In this document: positions 51,767 to 61,719 of the stretch, piece by piece
How positions within the stretch are numbered: position 1 is the first letter of the stretch
Layout of the letters: every line of letters starts with the position of its first letter
Source: Metabacillus schmidteae
GTDB lineage: Bacteria > Bacillota > Bacilli > Bacillales > Bacillaceae
DNA: 64,000 nucleotides
Assembly: GCF_903166545.1 (NCBI RefSeq)
Contig: NZ_CAESCH010000002.1
Location: 1-64,000 of the forward strand
Direction: 5' to 3'
The notes under the pieces: model-generated
Seen by the model: the letters and a program-made list of their open reading frames with translations, nothing else
The model's database searches: none
Told to the model about the DNA's origin: nothing
Translations under genes and position numbers: made by a program

Positions 51767-52861
51767 GTGAGGGTATTGCATGTTATTAACTCATTAGATA
51801 TTGGTGGTGCGCAAACTTTATTGAACGATGCACTTCCGGAATTTGAGAAAAAAGGTGTTCAATCGGAAGTATTTGTTTTGAAAAGGAGTACGGAAGGCAA
51901 TTTTGAACAACAATTAAAAAACAAAGGGATAAAAATTATTTATAGTAATATAAGTAACATTTATAATCCGTTGCAAATATTGGAATTGAAGAAAGTTATT
52001 AAAAAACGAAAATATGATATTATTCATTCTCACACATTTCCATCTCAATATTGGGTTAGCCTTTTAAGAAATACTTTCAAAAAGACTCCAAAATTCATCA
52101 CAACTGAACATAATACTTCCAATAGACGAAGAGAGTTAAAGGTTTTTAAGTATATTGATACTATTATTTATAAAAACTACAGTAAAATCATTTGCATTAG
52201 CAATGGAACATTTGATGAGCTAATTACTTGGACTAAGAATGTAAAACATAAAAGTGTTGTAGTGGAAAATGGAATTGCATTAAGTAAATTTACTAATGCA
52301 AAACCTTTAGAGAAAGCTAAACTTGTTCCAAATTTTAAGGTTGGGGATTTTATTGTTTTAATGGTCGCAAGACTCACGAATCAAAAAGACCATGAAACGG
52401 TAATTAGATCCGCAATGAATCTCCCAAACCATATACATGTTGTTTTCGTTGGTGATGGAGAAAAGCATAACGAATATGAGGAAATGATTAAAAATCATAA
52501 GCTAAATAATAGAGTACATTTGCTCGGGGCTAGGGCAGATGTGCCTAATATTATGAAAACAGCTGATCTTTTTGTTCTATCTTCTCACTTTGAAGGATTC
52601 GGTCTAGTAGCAGTTGAGGCTATGGCAAGTGGCTTACCTGTAATAGCCAGTGATGTAGCGGGTTTAACAGAAGTAGTCTCTGGTGCTGGATGCTTATTTA
52701 AAAAGGGAGATGCAGAAAAGCTATCAACAATAATTACAGATTTAGAAGAAAATAAAAACAATCGCCTATCAATGATAGACGCAGGTAAAAAGAGAAGTTC
52801 ATTGTTTTCTATTGAGAAGTTTGTAGATGAACACATTCAGGTATATAAATCGATACTATAA
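51767..52861 (+). CDS. Glycosyltransferase, GT4 family
   Basis: This 364-residue GT-B enzyme starts with GTG (RVLHVINSLDIGGAQTL). The acceptor-domain glycine motif is present, ITTEHNTSNR follows, and the donor domain has VARLTNQKDHETVIR and SSHFEGFGLVAVEAMA with the E-x7-E pair. It begins 15 bases after its neighbour. With the two preceding enzymes it would add three of the sugars of the repeat unit. Confidence 0.92.
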   Translation: MRVLHVINSLDIGGAQTLLNDALPEFEKKGVQSEVFVLKRSTEGNFEQQLKNKGIKIIYSNISNIYNPLQILELKKVIKKRKYDIIHSHTFPSQYWVSLLRNTFKKTPKFITTEHNTSNRRRELKVFKYIDTIIYKNYSKIICISNGTFDELITWTKNVKHKSVVVENGIALSKFTNAKPLEKAKLVPNFKVGDFIVLMVARLTNQKDHETVIRSAMNLPNHIHVVFVGDGEKHNEYEEMIKNHKLNNRVHLLGARADVPNIMKTADLFVLSSHFEGFGLVAVEAMASGLPVIASDVAGLTEVVSGAGCLFKKGDAEKLSTIITDLEENKNNRLSMIDAGKKRSSLFSIEKFVDEHIQVYKSIL

Positions 52862-52882
52862 CGAGAGGGGGAATTTTTAACT

Positions 52883-53368
52883 ATGGATATTGTCATCAGA
52901 GTTTTTAAAAATATATTTGTTGCAATGGCATATTTTCTATTGAACTCCCTTAGGTTAGCAAAAATAAAAAAGGGAACTAATACAAGAATCTATTATAATG
53001 TCTTTGTAAAAGAGCCGCAAAATATTAGTATTGGTGATAATACTTTTATAAATAATGGCTGCTTTCTTTGGGGGGCACCTGAAGGGAAAATAGTAATCGG
53101 TAATGATGTGTTGTTTGGTCCTTCAGTAAAATTGATAGCATCCAACCATGGAACTTCGCGTGATGATTTGATAAGAAAAAATCCTTGGTACGACGGAGAT
53201 ATAATTATTGAGGACGATGTTTGGATCGGAGCGAATACTGTAATTTTAAAAGGTGTTAAAATTGGAAAAGGCTCTGTAATAGCAGCAGGTGCTATCGTTA
53301 ATAAAGATGTTGCCCCTTACACAATTGTCGGCGGAATTCCTGCTAGGAAACTTAAAGATAGAGTCTAA
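52883..53368 (+). CDS. Acyltransferase with left-handed beta-helix (hexapeptide family)
   Basis: This 161-residue protein has a short membrane-leaning N-terminal helix, then hexapeptide repeats ([LIV]-G-x4) from about 50 to 155: [60 protein letters not shown]. The SNHG step supplies the catalytic His. It is similar to WcaF/CatB-like O-acetyltransferases and would decorate a sugar of the repeat unit. AGAGGGGG precedes the ATG. Confidence 0.88.
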   Translation: MDIVIRVFKNIFVAMAYFLLNSLRLAKIKKGTNTRIYYNVFVKEPQNISIGDNTFINNGCFLWGAPEGKIVIGNDVLFGPSVKLIASNHGTSRDDLIRKNPWYDGDIIIEDDVWIGANTVILKGVKIGKGSVIAAGAIVNKDVAPYTIVGGIPARKLKDRV

Positions 53369-53432
53369 TGTGATAAATATTGAATAGTTCATAGAAACAT
53401 TTCGATAGAATTCAGCTTGAAAGGTGAAAGAA

Positions 53433-54875
53433 ATGAGTTCAACAACAAAAAATATTTTTTATGTAATATTGCAGCAATTTATCATGTTGTTTTTACCGTT
53501 ACTAACCATCCCTTATGTTTCTAGGGTACTTGAACCTTCAGGAGTTGGGATAGTTGGATACAGTACTTCAATTGTCATGTTATTTATCAACCTTGCTTTA
53601 TTAGGGTCAGAACTTTATGGTGTAAAAGAAGTTGCAAAAGTAAGAAATGATAAAGGAAAACTAAGTCAAGTCTTTAGCGAAATATTTATTCTTAGATTAT
53701 CATTACTTGTTTTAGCGACAATTATTTATATTTCTATGACTCATTTCTATTTTTCTAATAAGATACTCTTTTATTTTCAAGCTATTAATCTTATTGCATA
53801 TATGATTGATATAAATTGGTTCTACCAGGGAATGGAACAGTTTAAGAAAATACTATATAGGAATTTATTAATTAAATCGATTGGATTTATTAGTATTTTT
53901 ATTTTTGTAAAAGATAAAAATGATGTTTATCTATATGCAATCATTCTTGCACTTTCTATTTTAATTGGAAATAGCTTTATGTGGTTTAAATTAATGACTT
54001 TTGTCGGATCGTTTAAGAGAATAGCTGTTAGAAATATTAAAAAACATTTTACAAAAATGCTCGCATTATTTGTTGCAGGCTTCTCTATTATGATCTATAT
54101 CCTGACCGATAAAATTATGCTGGGGATCTTATCGACAACCACTGAGGTTGGCCTATATGAACAGGGCCAAAAGATCATAAATGTTTTGGTTACAATAGCA
54201 ACAGCGTTTAGTGCAGTCATGCTTCCAAAAGCAGCTCAAATTATAAAAGAAGGTAACCTAAAAGATATTAGTAAACTAATCAATCAAAGTATTTCAATTA
54301 TCTCATTTATAGTACTGCCAATTTGTATAATTTTCCTACTATTATCTAGTGAGTTTATTCCTTGGTTTCTAGGTGAAGAATTCCAAAAAAGTACTGCGGT
54401 CGGTCAAATATTAGCACCCTTAATTTTTATTAAAGCAATAGGTGTAATGCTTGGCTCAACTTATTTTATTCCTATGGAAAAGAATAAAGAATATACTATC
54501 CCATTAGTTGCAGGAGCAATAGTAAATATTGTATTGAATTTTATCCTCATCCCTCAATATGGGGCGATGGGATCATCAATTTCAACTTTACTAACTGAGT
54601 TGATGATATTAATCATTCAATTGATTTTCCTAAGAAACATAATTAGTCTTACAACGTTGATAAAAAAAGGCCTTTTAAAGTATATAATCGCTAATATAAT
54701 AATGGTTGTTATAGTCCTTGTTTGTAAAACATTTATCCATATTCAATCAGATTTGTTAAATATTCTGTGTTATGGACTTCTATCTGTTTTCATCTATTTA
54801 ATTTTGATGGTGATCTTTAAAGACCAGTATACAAAGTCTGTTTACAACATGGTTCTAAGTAAAGTTAGAAAATAA
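53433..54875 (+). CDS. Polysaccharide flippase (Wzx/MOP family)
   Basis: This 480-residue protein has 12-14 membrane segments and the start typical of PST/Wzx flippases (NIFYVILQQFIMLFLPLLTIPYVSRVL). It moves the lipid-linked repeat unit to the outer face. The GLYEQGQKI and NFILIPQYGAMGSSI segments are further MOP-family features. ATG at 53433 follows AAAGGTGAAAG; the frame opens at 53424. With the Wzy-like protein and the Wzz-like modulator it makes a full Wzx/Wzy export set. Confidence 0.9.
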   Translation: MSSTTKNIFYVILQQFIMLFLPLLTIPYVSRVLEPSGVGIVGYSTSIVMLFINLALLGSELYGVKEVAKVRNDKGKLSQVFSEIFILRLSLLVLATIIYISMTHFYFSNKILFYFQAINLIAYMIDINWFYQGMEQFKKILYRNLLIKSIGFISIFIFVKDKNDVYLYAIILALSILIGNSFMWFKLMTFVGSFKRIAVRNIKKHFTKMLALFVAGFSIMIYILTDKIMLGILSTTTEVGLYEQGQKIINVLVTIATAFSAVMLPKAAQIIKEGNLKDISKLINQSISIISFIVLPICIIFLLLSSEFIPWFLGEEFQKSTAVGQILAPLIFIKAIGVMLGSTYFIPMEKNKEYTIPLVAGAIVNIVLNFILIPQYGAMGSSISTLLTELMILIIQLIFLRNIISLTTLIKKGLLKYIIANIIMVVIVLVCKTFIHIQSDLLNILCYGLLSVFIYLILMVIFKDQYTKSVYNMVLSKVRK

Positions 54876-54898
54876 GTAAAAAGGTGAGGAGAAAATAG

Positions 54899-55879
54899 TT
54901 GAGAGTAGCTGTAAGTGTCATAATTCCAGTTTATAATGTGGAAAAATATCTTGAAAAATGTTTAGATAGCGTACTATCCCAGACCTTCACTAATATAGAG
55001 ATTATTGTCCTTAACGATGGTTCAACTGACAATAGTAGTGAAATTCTAAAAAGGTACCAAGAAATAGAGAATATCAAATTAATCAATAAAGAAAATGAAG
55101 GTTTAAGTGAAACGAGAAATAAAGGTTTGTTGCAGGCTCAGGGTGAGTATGTTTTATTTATAGATAGCGATGATTCTATAACAAACAATATGGTTGAAGT
55201 AATGTATAAACAAGCCCAAACAACAGATGCTGATATTGTGGTATCCAAAGCAATGAATGAGTATGAAGATGGCAGTAAGGAAGATATGTTTTCAAATGAT
55301 TTCAATGAACAAGAAATAATAGGGAATATGGAAGCTCTTAGAAGATTTTGGTCTGGAGAAATCAATGGACATATTTGGAATAAGTTAATTAGAAGAAGAT
55401 TAATGATTGATAATAAAATTACTTTTCCTAAAGGGAAATTATATGAAGATGCCCCTACACTTATTCATCTTATCAAACATTCCCAGAAACTATCGTTTGT
55501 AAATCAAAGTCTATATTTTTATTTACAAAGACAAGGTTCTATAACAAAGAAACCAACATATAAAGCATTGGTAGACCATATCGCAATCCTCTCAGAAATT
55601 GAGGCAAATATTGAAGAGGACGTCTATAAAAGATTATATAACGAAGAATTTCAATTTTTTCTACTAAATACTTTATATTTTAATATATATCTTTTAAACC
55701 AGCTTTATCCTGATGATAAAGAAGCATATAAAACATATAAAAGATCACTAAGTAAATATATAAACGCCTTAAATATAAATAATCTTTTCAGAAACAAGTA
55801 TCTAAATTCTTCAAATAAAGTAAGGTTAATGTTAATCAAAACTGGTTTAGTATATATGCTAAGGTATAGATATAGATAA
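54899..55879 (+). CDS. Glycosyltransferase, GT2 family
   Basis: This 326-residue GT-A enzyme has the start VIIPVYNVEKYLEKCLDS, a QTFTNIEIIVLNDGSTDNSS nucleotide motif and FIDSDDSI (DxD, about 82-89). There is no membrane segment in the catalytic part. TTG at 54899 follows AAGGTGAGGAG. It is the fourth transferase of module one. Confidence 0.93.
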   Translation: MRVAVSVIIPVYNVEKYLEKCLDSVLSQTFTNIEIIVLNDGSTDNSSEILKRYQEIENIKLINKENEGLSETRNKGLLQAQGEYVLFIDSDDSITNNMVEVMYKQAQTTDADIVVSKAMNEYEDGSKEDMFSNDFNEQEIIGNMEALRRFWSGEINGHIWNKLIRRRLMIDNKITFPKGKLYEDAPTLIHLIKHSQKLSFVNQSLYFYLQRQGSITKKPTYKALVDHIAILSEIEANIEEDVYKRLYNEEFQFFLLNTLYFNIYLLNQLYPDDKEAYKTYKRSLSKYINALNINNLFRNKYLNSSNKVRLMLIKTGLVYMLRYRYR

Positions 55880-55939
55880 TATCATTTATATCAGCATCTC
55901 TAGGTGCAAATGAATATATCCTACTAATGAGTGTGGTCT

Positions 55940-57208
55940 ATGAAAAATAAAAAAATAATAATATTCATGATACTTGTTTTGCTACTAATCGTTCTTTTTA
56001 TTGATAATATACTTACCGGTCGAAATATAAAGGAACTATCTGAAACTGTACCAAATAACTTAGGTATACAAACTCATATTGCAAGTTCAGATGTCGATGT
56101 TACGGCTATACAAAATAATGGGTTCAAGATAGTCCGTGATGATATACTATGGCATAGAGTAGAGCAAACACCTAACAAGTATGATTTTGATACTACAGGT
56201 TATGATGCTTATAATAATGCGTTAATGGATCATAATATTCGTCCCTATTATATTCTTAGTTATAGTAATTCTTTATATGAAAAGGGCAATTCTGTCGTTA
56301 CAAAAAGAGGCAGGAAGGCATATACTAATTTTGTCAGGCAGGCTGCCTCAAGATATAAAAATCAACATGCAATATGGGAAATCTGGAATGAGCCTAATTC
56401 TGAGAGATTTTGGAGTCCGACAGATTCAAGTGCTGAGAAGTATACTCATCTTGTTAAATCTGCCTCAAAAACAATTAAAAGAAGTGACCCTACTGGAATT
56501 GTAGTAGCACCTGCATTATCAACCATTGATAACAATTCATTTGATTGGCTTGAAGAAACATTTAAACAAGGCATATTAAAGGACATTGATGCACTCTCTG
56601 TTCATCTATATCGTGGAACTGAACCAGAAACAGTGATTGAAGATTACAAAGCTATAAAAAAGTTAATAGCAAAGTATAGTGATAAAGACATCCCTGTTTT
56701 ATCCGGTGAATGGGGATATTCAACTGGTGAAGCTTTTTATGGTGTGGAACTTGATCAAAGACAACAGGCACAATATCTAGTTAGAATGTACCTAATTAAT
56801 ATGTATTTGGGTATTCCAATTAATATTTGGTACGATTGGCAAGGTCATAGTTCAAATGTAGATGATGGAGAACATAATTTTGGTATCAGAGAATTTGGTA
56901 CCCAACAACCCAAAGAGGCTTCCCTAGGTGCCTCTACTTTAGCAAATACTCTTAATGGCTATAAATTTTTAAAAAGAATTGAGCTTAATGATAATAAGGA
57001 TTATATATTTGAATTTATAAATAACAAAGGTGAAGTCATATATGTTTGTTGGACTCGAGGAACAGAGCATGCTATTACTTGGCCTGGGACAGAACAAATT
57101 AAAGGGCAAGTTATATCTATGCTAGGGGAACAATTAGGGGTAGTTGATACTGGAAACAGCTCTATTAACTTATCTAAAAGTCCTATTTATATTAAAGTAT
57201 TAAACTAA
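55940..57208 (+). CDS. Membrane-anchored glycoside hydrolase, PslG-like (clan A)
   Basis: This 422-residue protein has an N-terminal signal anchor (about 4-23), then a (beta/alpha)8 hydrolase domain like GH39/PslG enzymes encoded in exopolysaccharide loci. The acid/base Glu151 in IWNEPN and the nucleophile candidate Glu257 in LSGEWGYST are both present, followed by a small beta domain. Such enzymes cut the polymer made by the same locus and can aid its release or turnover; this role is inferred. GTG at 55931 is the alternative start. It is the last gene of module one, and a terminator follows. Confidence 0.82.
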   Translation: MKNKKIIIFMILVLLLIVLFIDNILTGRNIKELSETVPNNLGIQTHIASSDVDVTAIQNNGFKIVRDDILWHRVEQTPNKYDFDTTGYDAYNNALMDHNIRPYYILSYSNSLYEKGNSVVTKRGRKAYTNFVRQAASRYKNQHAIWEIWNEPNSERFWSPTDSSAEKYTHLVKSASKTIKRSDPTGIVVAPALSTIDNNSFDWLEETFKQGILKDIDALSVHLYRGTEPETVIEDYKAIKKLIAKYSDKDIPVLSGEWGYSTGEAFYGVELDQRQQAQYLVRMYLINMYLGIPINIWYDWQGHSSNVDDGEHNFGIREFGTQQPKEASLGASTLANTLNGYKFLKRIELNDNKDYIFEFINNKGEVIYVCWTRGTEHAITWPGTEQIKGQVISMLGEQLGVVDTGNSSINLSKSPIYIKVLN

Positions 57209-57315
57209 GATACATCTTTTAATACCTAATTATTAATTTAACTAACAATAACTAACTTTTACTCTCTCTAGCAATGTATTAGGTTAATCAAAGTCTAGAG
57301 GAACATTTTAACTGA

Positions 57316-57352
57316 GGAATCATAGCGTATCTTTAGCTTTGATTCCTTTTTT
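57316..57352 (+). terminator. Terminator of exopolysaccharide module one
   Basis: GGAATCA (57316-57322) pairs with TGATTCC (57340-57346), followed by TTTTTTG. Confidence 0.8.
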
Positions 57353-57540
57353 GTTTGTTATATAAGATTAAAAAAGGTTAATAGTGAAATCATAGAGAGT
57401 AAAACTTGTTAAATATTTATCTTTAAAACATTAAGTTTAAATATCAAAATAGTGTAAACGCATACTATTTGTCGAAACTTGTCGTGGTAAAAATAACTAT
57501 AAATTATTTGCAAAAACTTGTAGAAATGTGATACAAATTA

Positions 57541-57558
57541 CAGTTATAATAACAACTG
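57541..57558 (+). promoter_or_regulatory. Inverted repeat over the -10 box of module two
   Basis: CAGTTATAATAACAACTG has inverted ends CAGTT/AACTG and contains TATAAT at 57545-57550. No good -35 box is seen at 17 bases, so an activator is possible. The 57209-57628 gap has no gene. Confidence 0.45.
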
Positions 57559-57628
57559 TTGATAAAGTCCTATGCGTTAAGACTAAAGAACTAAATAATA
57601 AATTCCTTATTAATACATGGAGGTAAAC

Positions 57629-58369
57629 ATGAACGAAACAATGGAAGATGGAATTAGCCTATTAGAATTGGTTGACATAATAAAAAAGCGTCTATGGCTC
57701 ATTATTATGATTACAATTGTTGCAACGACTGCTAGTGGTCTTGTAAGCTACTTTTTACTAACACCGGTCTATCAAACTTCAACAGAGCTTCTCGTGAAAC
57801 CAAAAACGGAACAGAATGTTCTTGTTCCAAATGATATCTCTCTTAATTCTCAGATTATTAATACGTATACTGAAATTATTAAAAGTCCTGCTGTTCTAGA
57901 GGAAGTATCGAACGAATTAAATCTTAATCGAGATTTATCCTCACAAATTACCGTCACAACGAAAAATGAATCTCAAATTTTACTAGTAACTGTAAATGAT
58001 ACAGATCCAGTTTTAGCGAAGGATATTGCAAACACTGTTGCATCTGTTTTTCAACGTGAATTGGTGAACATTATGAATATTGATAATGTGAATATTCTTT
58101 CGAAGGCTGAAGATGGCAAGCATGTTGAACCGAACCCAGTAATGAATATGGCAATTGCCTTTGTCATTGGATTAATGATTGGAGTAGGCCTTGCGTTTTT
58201 ATTAGATTACTTTGATAAAACAATTAAAAACGAACAGGATGTTGAGAGATATTTAGAGTCACCTGTGTTAGGGTCAATAACATTGATTGAAAATGATGAT
58301 GTCGCTGATAAAAAGGGTTCTACGAAAATGGAAAATCGTATGGTGAGAGGTGATTCACGTGGCGCGTAA
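57629..58369 (+). CDS. Polysaccharide chain-length modulator (Wzz family), second copy
   Basis: This 246-residue paralogue of the protein at 42638 has the same two-helix layout (about 22-44 and 170-190), the same LTPVYQTSTELLV start of the outer domain and a shortened proline motif (VEPNPVMNM). It should activate the kinase encoded just downstream. ATG at 57629 follows GGAGGT. It ends overlapping the kinase gene by 11 bases, exactly as in module one. Confidence 0.92.
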   Translation: MNETMEDGISLLELVDIIKKRLWLIIMITIVATTASGLVSYFLLTPVYQTSTELLVKPKTEQNVLVPNDISLNSQIINTYTEIIKSPAVLEEVSNELNLNRDLSSQITVTTKNESQILLVTVNDTDPVLAKDIANTVASVFQRELVNIMNIDNVNILSKAEDGKHVEPNPVMNMAIAFVIGLMIGVGLAFLLDYFDKTIKNEQDVERYLESPVLGSITLIENDDVADKKGSTKMENRMVRGDSRGA

Positions 58370-59057
58370 GCAGTTAGCACAATTAAAGAGTCTTGCTCGG
58401 AATTTAGTGACAATGAAGGATCCTAAGTCCCCTGTTTCTGAGCAGTATCGTACAATTCGTACGAACATTCAATATTCTTCAGTAGATAAGAAAATTAAAT
58501 TATTAATGGTCACATCCTCAAAGCCGATGGAAGGGAAATCTACTACTGTTGCGAATCTAGCGGTCGTATTTGCCCAGCAGGGGAAGCGGGTACTTGTAAT
58601 TGATGCAGATATGCGTAAGCCAACGGTTCATTATACATTTCGTGCCGATAATATGGTAGGACTCATTAATGTTCTATCAAAGGAAGCATCCATTGAGAAG
58701 GCAGTTCAAGCTACTGAGCATGAGAATTTATTTGTATTAACAAGTGGTCCGGTTCCTCCCAATCCTGCGGAATTACTAGAATCCAATGCGATGAATGATT
58801 TGATTGAGATTGTGAAAGAGCAATTTGATTTTATTATTTTTGACACACCGCCTTTATTAGCTGTTACAGATGCCCAAATTATTGCGAATAAATGTGATGG
58901 TACTGTACTGGTTATTCAAAGTGGAAAAACAGAAATTGATTCTGCAATAAAAGCAAAAGATATACTTGTCAATGCTAGTGGGAAATACCTTGGAGTTGTT
59001 ATTAACGGGAAAAAGCAAAAAGATAATCAATATTATTATTACTATGGAGGAAAATAG
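58359..59057 (+). CDS. Tyrosine-protein kinase (BY-kinase), second copy
   Basis: This 232-residue paralogue of the protein at 43380 has Walker A (KPMEGKST), Walker A' (VLVIDADMRKP), Walker B (IIFDTPPLL) and the same QYYYYYGGK tail. GTG at 58359 is preceded by GAGAGGTG. No second phosphatase follows, so the YwqE-like enzyme of module one may act on both. A hairpin about 90 bases on is a likely terminator. Confidence 0.94.
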   Translation: MARKQLAQLKSLARNLVTMKDPKSPVSEQYRTIRTNIQYSSVDKKIKLLMVTSSKPMEGKSTTVANLAVVFAQQGKRVLVIDADMRKPTVHYTFRADNMVGLINVLSKEASIEKAVQATEHENLFVLTSGPVPPNPAELLESNAMNDLIEIVKEQFDFIIFDTPPLLAVTDAQIIANKCDGTVLVIQSGKTEIDSAIKAKDILVNASGKYLGVVINGKKQKDNQYYYYYGGK

Positions 59058-59389
59058 TCGCATTCCGACAAATTTCCTCCCTTTTCTTCCCTTTTTTTAC
59101 AGGATATAATGAAATAGGTATATATTTTTGGGGATTTTGAATTAGCGAAAACCAGTTATCACCATTTTTGATAGTTATATAGATATAGTGATAACTAGTT
59201 TTTGTTAAGGATATAGACCTGATTTTTCAGGAGTTAAATGTATAAAGGATCATATAATTCTTTATTAAGAACTTTTGGGTTAAAGTTAGTAAATGTTTTA
59301 TTAAAATATCTAATTAAAGTGCATAAGAGATTATGAATTTTCATTAGGTATTTTTATATGACAAAATTTATGTAAAGAAGGGGTCAAAA
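59058..59389. terminator. Gap with long hairpin after second kinase gene
   Basis: AAAACCAGTTATCAC (from 59148) pairs with GTGATAACTAGTTTTT (59188-59203) across a 25-base loop and ends in T residues, a plausible terminator. No gene is seen in the remaining sequence, which probably holds the promoter of the dehydratase gene. Confidence 0.6.
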
Positions 59390-61210
59390 TTGAGTTATTC
59401 AAAGCGGTTGTCCTTGTTACTTGGTCTGGATTCATTGATTGTTTTATTTTCTATTTATGTTGGCTACTTCATTTTAAATCCTTATTTTGATTTCTTCACT
59501 CTGAAAATGGTCATGATCAGCTCTGTTACCCTGCTTATAAGCCATCATGTTTTTGCCTTTATGTATCGTTTATATCATAAGGCTTGGGAGTATGCGAGTG
59601 TTGGAGAGCTAGTAGCGATTGTAAAGGCCATTACATATTCACTTGCAGCTGCTGCACTTGTTCAGTATGCGATAAATGGCCATGTGTATGTAAGAGTTCT
59701 ATTTATTACATGGCTATTACATATGTGTCTTATCGGTGGATCGCGATTTTCTTGGAGAATTGTTCGCGACCGTTACATTATGTCGAAGGTTGAAAAGAAA
59801 AATGCTCTTATTATAGGAGCTGGCTCAGCCGGAACGATGCTAGTTCGACAATTGCTGAAAAATAATGATAGTGAGCTACATCCAGTTGCATTTGTTGATG
59901 ATGATAGTACGAAGCAAAAGCTTCAAATCTATGGTGTAACAGTTTTAGGAAAAACAGAGGATATCCCTGAAATTGTAGAAGCTAAAAACATTGACCATAT
60001 TATCATTGCGATCCCGTCACTTAGTAAACATGAAATACAAAAAATCTATCAAGAATGCAGTAAAACGAAAGCCCAAACAAAAATCATGCCAATGATTGAG
60101 GATATTGTAACAGGAAAAGTATCGGTGAATCAATTCCGCGATGTACAGGTAGAAGACTTGTTGGGACGTGATCCGGTAAACCTAGATATTCAAAGTATAT
60201 CTAAGAAAATCACAGGCAAAACGATTCTCGTTACAGGTGCAGGTGGTTCAATAGGTTCTGAGATTTGCAGACAAGTAAGTAAATTCCAGCCGAAGAAACT
60301 CCTACTTCTAGGCCATGGAGAGAATTCGATTTATACGATTGATATGGAACTGAGAAATCAATACCAACATCAATTTGAGATCATTCCAATTATTGCTGAT
60401 GTCCAAGATCGTCATCGAATATTTGATGTCATGGAAACACATAAGCCGGATGTGATTTATCATGCAGCTGCACATAAGCATGTACCTTTAATGGAATATA
60501 ATCCAAAAGAAGCTGTGAAAAATAATGTACTTGGAACGAGAAATGTAGCGGAGGCTGCAGATACATTTGGTGTTCAGACATTTGTATTGGTATCGACAGA
60601 TAAGGCTGTAAATCCGACAAATGTAATGGGTTCGACAAAACGTATTGCTGAAATGGTAATTCAAGAGCTTAATAAACAAAGCCAGACAAACTTTGTTGCT
60701 GTTCGTTTTGGGAATGTACTTGGTAGCCGTGGTAGTGTAATTCCGCTATTTAAGAGGCAGATTCAAGCAGGTGGGCCTATAACGGTTACACATCCTGATA
60801 TGACGAGATACTTTATGACGATTCCGGAAGCTTCAAGGCTTGTGATGCAGGCTGGAGCACTTGCTCGTGGTGGAGAGATTTTTGTTCTTGATATGGGTGA
60901 ACCTGTTAAGATTGTTGATTTGGCGAAAAATTTAATTAGGTTATCCGGATATACAGAAGAGGAAATTGGGATTAAGTTTGCCGGGATTCGTCCTGGTGAG
61001 AAGATGTATGAAGAGTTACTTGGTGAGAATGAAGTTCATAGTGAAGCGGTGTTTCCGAAGATTTTTATTGGGAAAACAGTGGAGTTTGATTTTACGAGAG
61101 TTACGACTTTAATAGAGAATTATGATAGGTATGATTTGGAATATATAAGGAGCTATGTTTTAGAACTAGCTAATAAAAAAGAAGAATTTGTTATGGAAGT
61201 TGTTAAGTAA
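59390..61210 (+). CDS. epsC: Nucleotide-sugar 4,6-dehydratase, EpsC/PglF/CapD type
   Basis: This 606-residue protein has an N-terminal membrane part of four helices (about 8-115), a first Rossmann domain (LIIGAGSAGTML, about 138-149) and the catalytic extended SDR domain (ILVTGAGGSIGSE about 279-291, AAAHKHVP, STDKAVNPTNVMGSTKR). The YxxxK of classical SDRs is replaced by MGSTK, as is usual for membrane-bound UDP-GlcNAc 4,6-dehydratases. It would make UDP-4-keto-6-deoxy-GlcNAc, the precursor of bacillosamine-type sugars. TTG start follows AAGGGG. The aminotransferase downstream fits the next step. Confidence 0.93.
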   Translation: MSYSKRLSLLLGLDSLIVLFSIYVGYFILNPYFDFFTLKMVMISSVTLLISHHVFAFMYRLYHKAWEYASVGELVAIVKAITYSLAAAALVQYAINGHVYVRVLFITWLLHMCLIGGSRFSWRIVRDRYIMSKVEKKNALIIGAGSAGTMLVRQLLKNNDSELHPVAFVDDDSTKQKLQIYGVTVLGKTEDIPEIVEAKNIDHIIIAIPSLSKHEIQKIYQECSKTKAQTKIMPMIEDIVTGKVSVNQFRDVQVEDLLGRDPVNLDIQSISKKITGKTILVTGAGGSIGSEICRQVSKFQPKKLLLLGHGENSIYTIDMELRNQYQHQFEIIPIIADVQDRHRIFDVMETHKPDVIYHAAAHKHVPLMEYNPKEAVKNNVLGTRNVAEAADTFGVQTFVLVSTDKAVNPTNVMGSTKRIAEMVIQELNKQSQTNFVAVRFGNVLGSRGSVIPLFKRQIQAGGPITVTHPDMTRYFMTIPEASRLVMQAGALARGGEIFVLDMGEPVKIVDLAKNLIRLSGYTEEEIGIKFAGIRPGEKMYEELLGENEVHSEAVFPKIFIGKTVEFDFTRVTTLIENYDRYDLEYIRSYVLELANKKEEFVMEVVK

Positions 61211-61719
61211 AAGTTTTGTTGGACCAAAAAACTGAAGTATTTGAAGGTATTCTGAAAAGTAGTGAATAGTCAATATATGTCTAGACTTACGATTGGTAAG
61301 TGAATCTCTTGGGTAATGCCGTTTACGGTGTTTACTTGTAGACGAGCTTGCTTTTGGAGTGAAGATCTGAAGAGTGAAGTAGAAATTACGACATTTATTA
61401 TAGAAAGAGTCTGTTAAAGGTAAGTCTCTTTCATCTACATATTAAAATTAGGTGATGTCTCCTTACCTATATCAATGGAGGCACTCGGCTATGCTGTGGG
61501 TTCTGTGGGAACCTTAGACACTTGTTGTTGGTGGTGTGGTGTGAGGGTGGGTTGGATGCCTGATATTTTGTTTTATGTTTTATTGAGTAATATAATTATT
61601 ATTTTTGATTTCTTTAAAGTGAGAAGGAAATAGATTGTACTATTATTCTTTTTGCACACATACTTTGTATACAACTTTAGAGTGCATGAACATTCATGAT
61701 AAAGTTGGGGAGGATTAAT
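61211..61719. other. Gap with a possible short ORF or gene remnant
   Basis: About 500 bp without a firm gene. From about 61482 one frame starting MEALGYAVGSVGTL runs to a stop at about 61633 through Cys/Trp-rich sequence and a hydrophobic stretch (DILFYVLLSNIIIIFDFF). The base composition changes sharply to T/G-rich here. It could be a decayed membrane gene, but no family match is offered. Confidence 0.35.

Noticed and set aside
61482..61633. Prepilin peptidase fragment ahead of the pilin gene
   Set aside because: Only a loose resemblance (a GDV-like step just before it) was seen; the Asp residues of the peptidase could not be placed.
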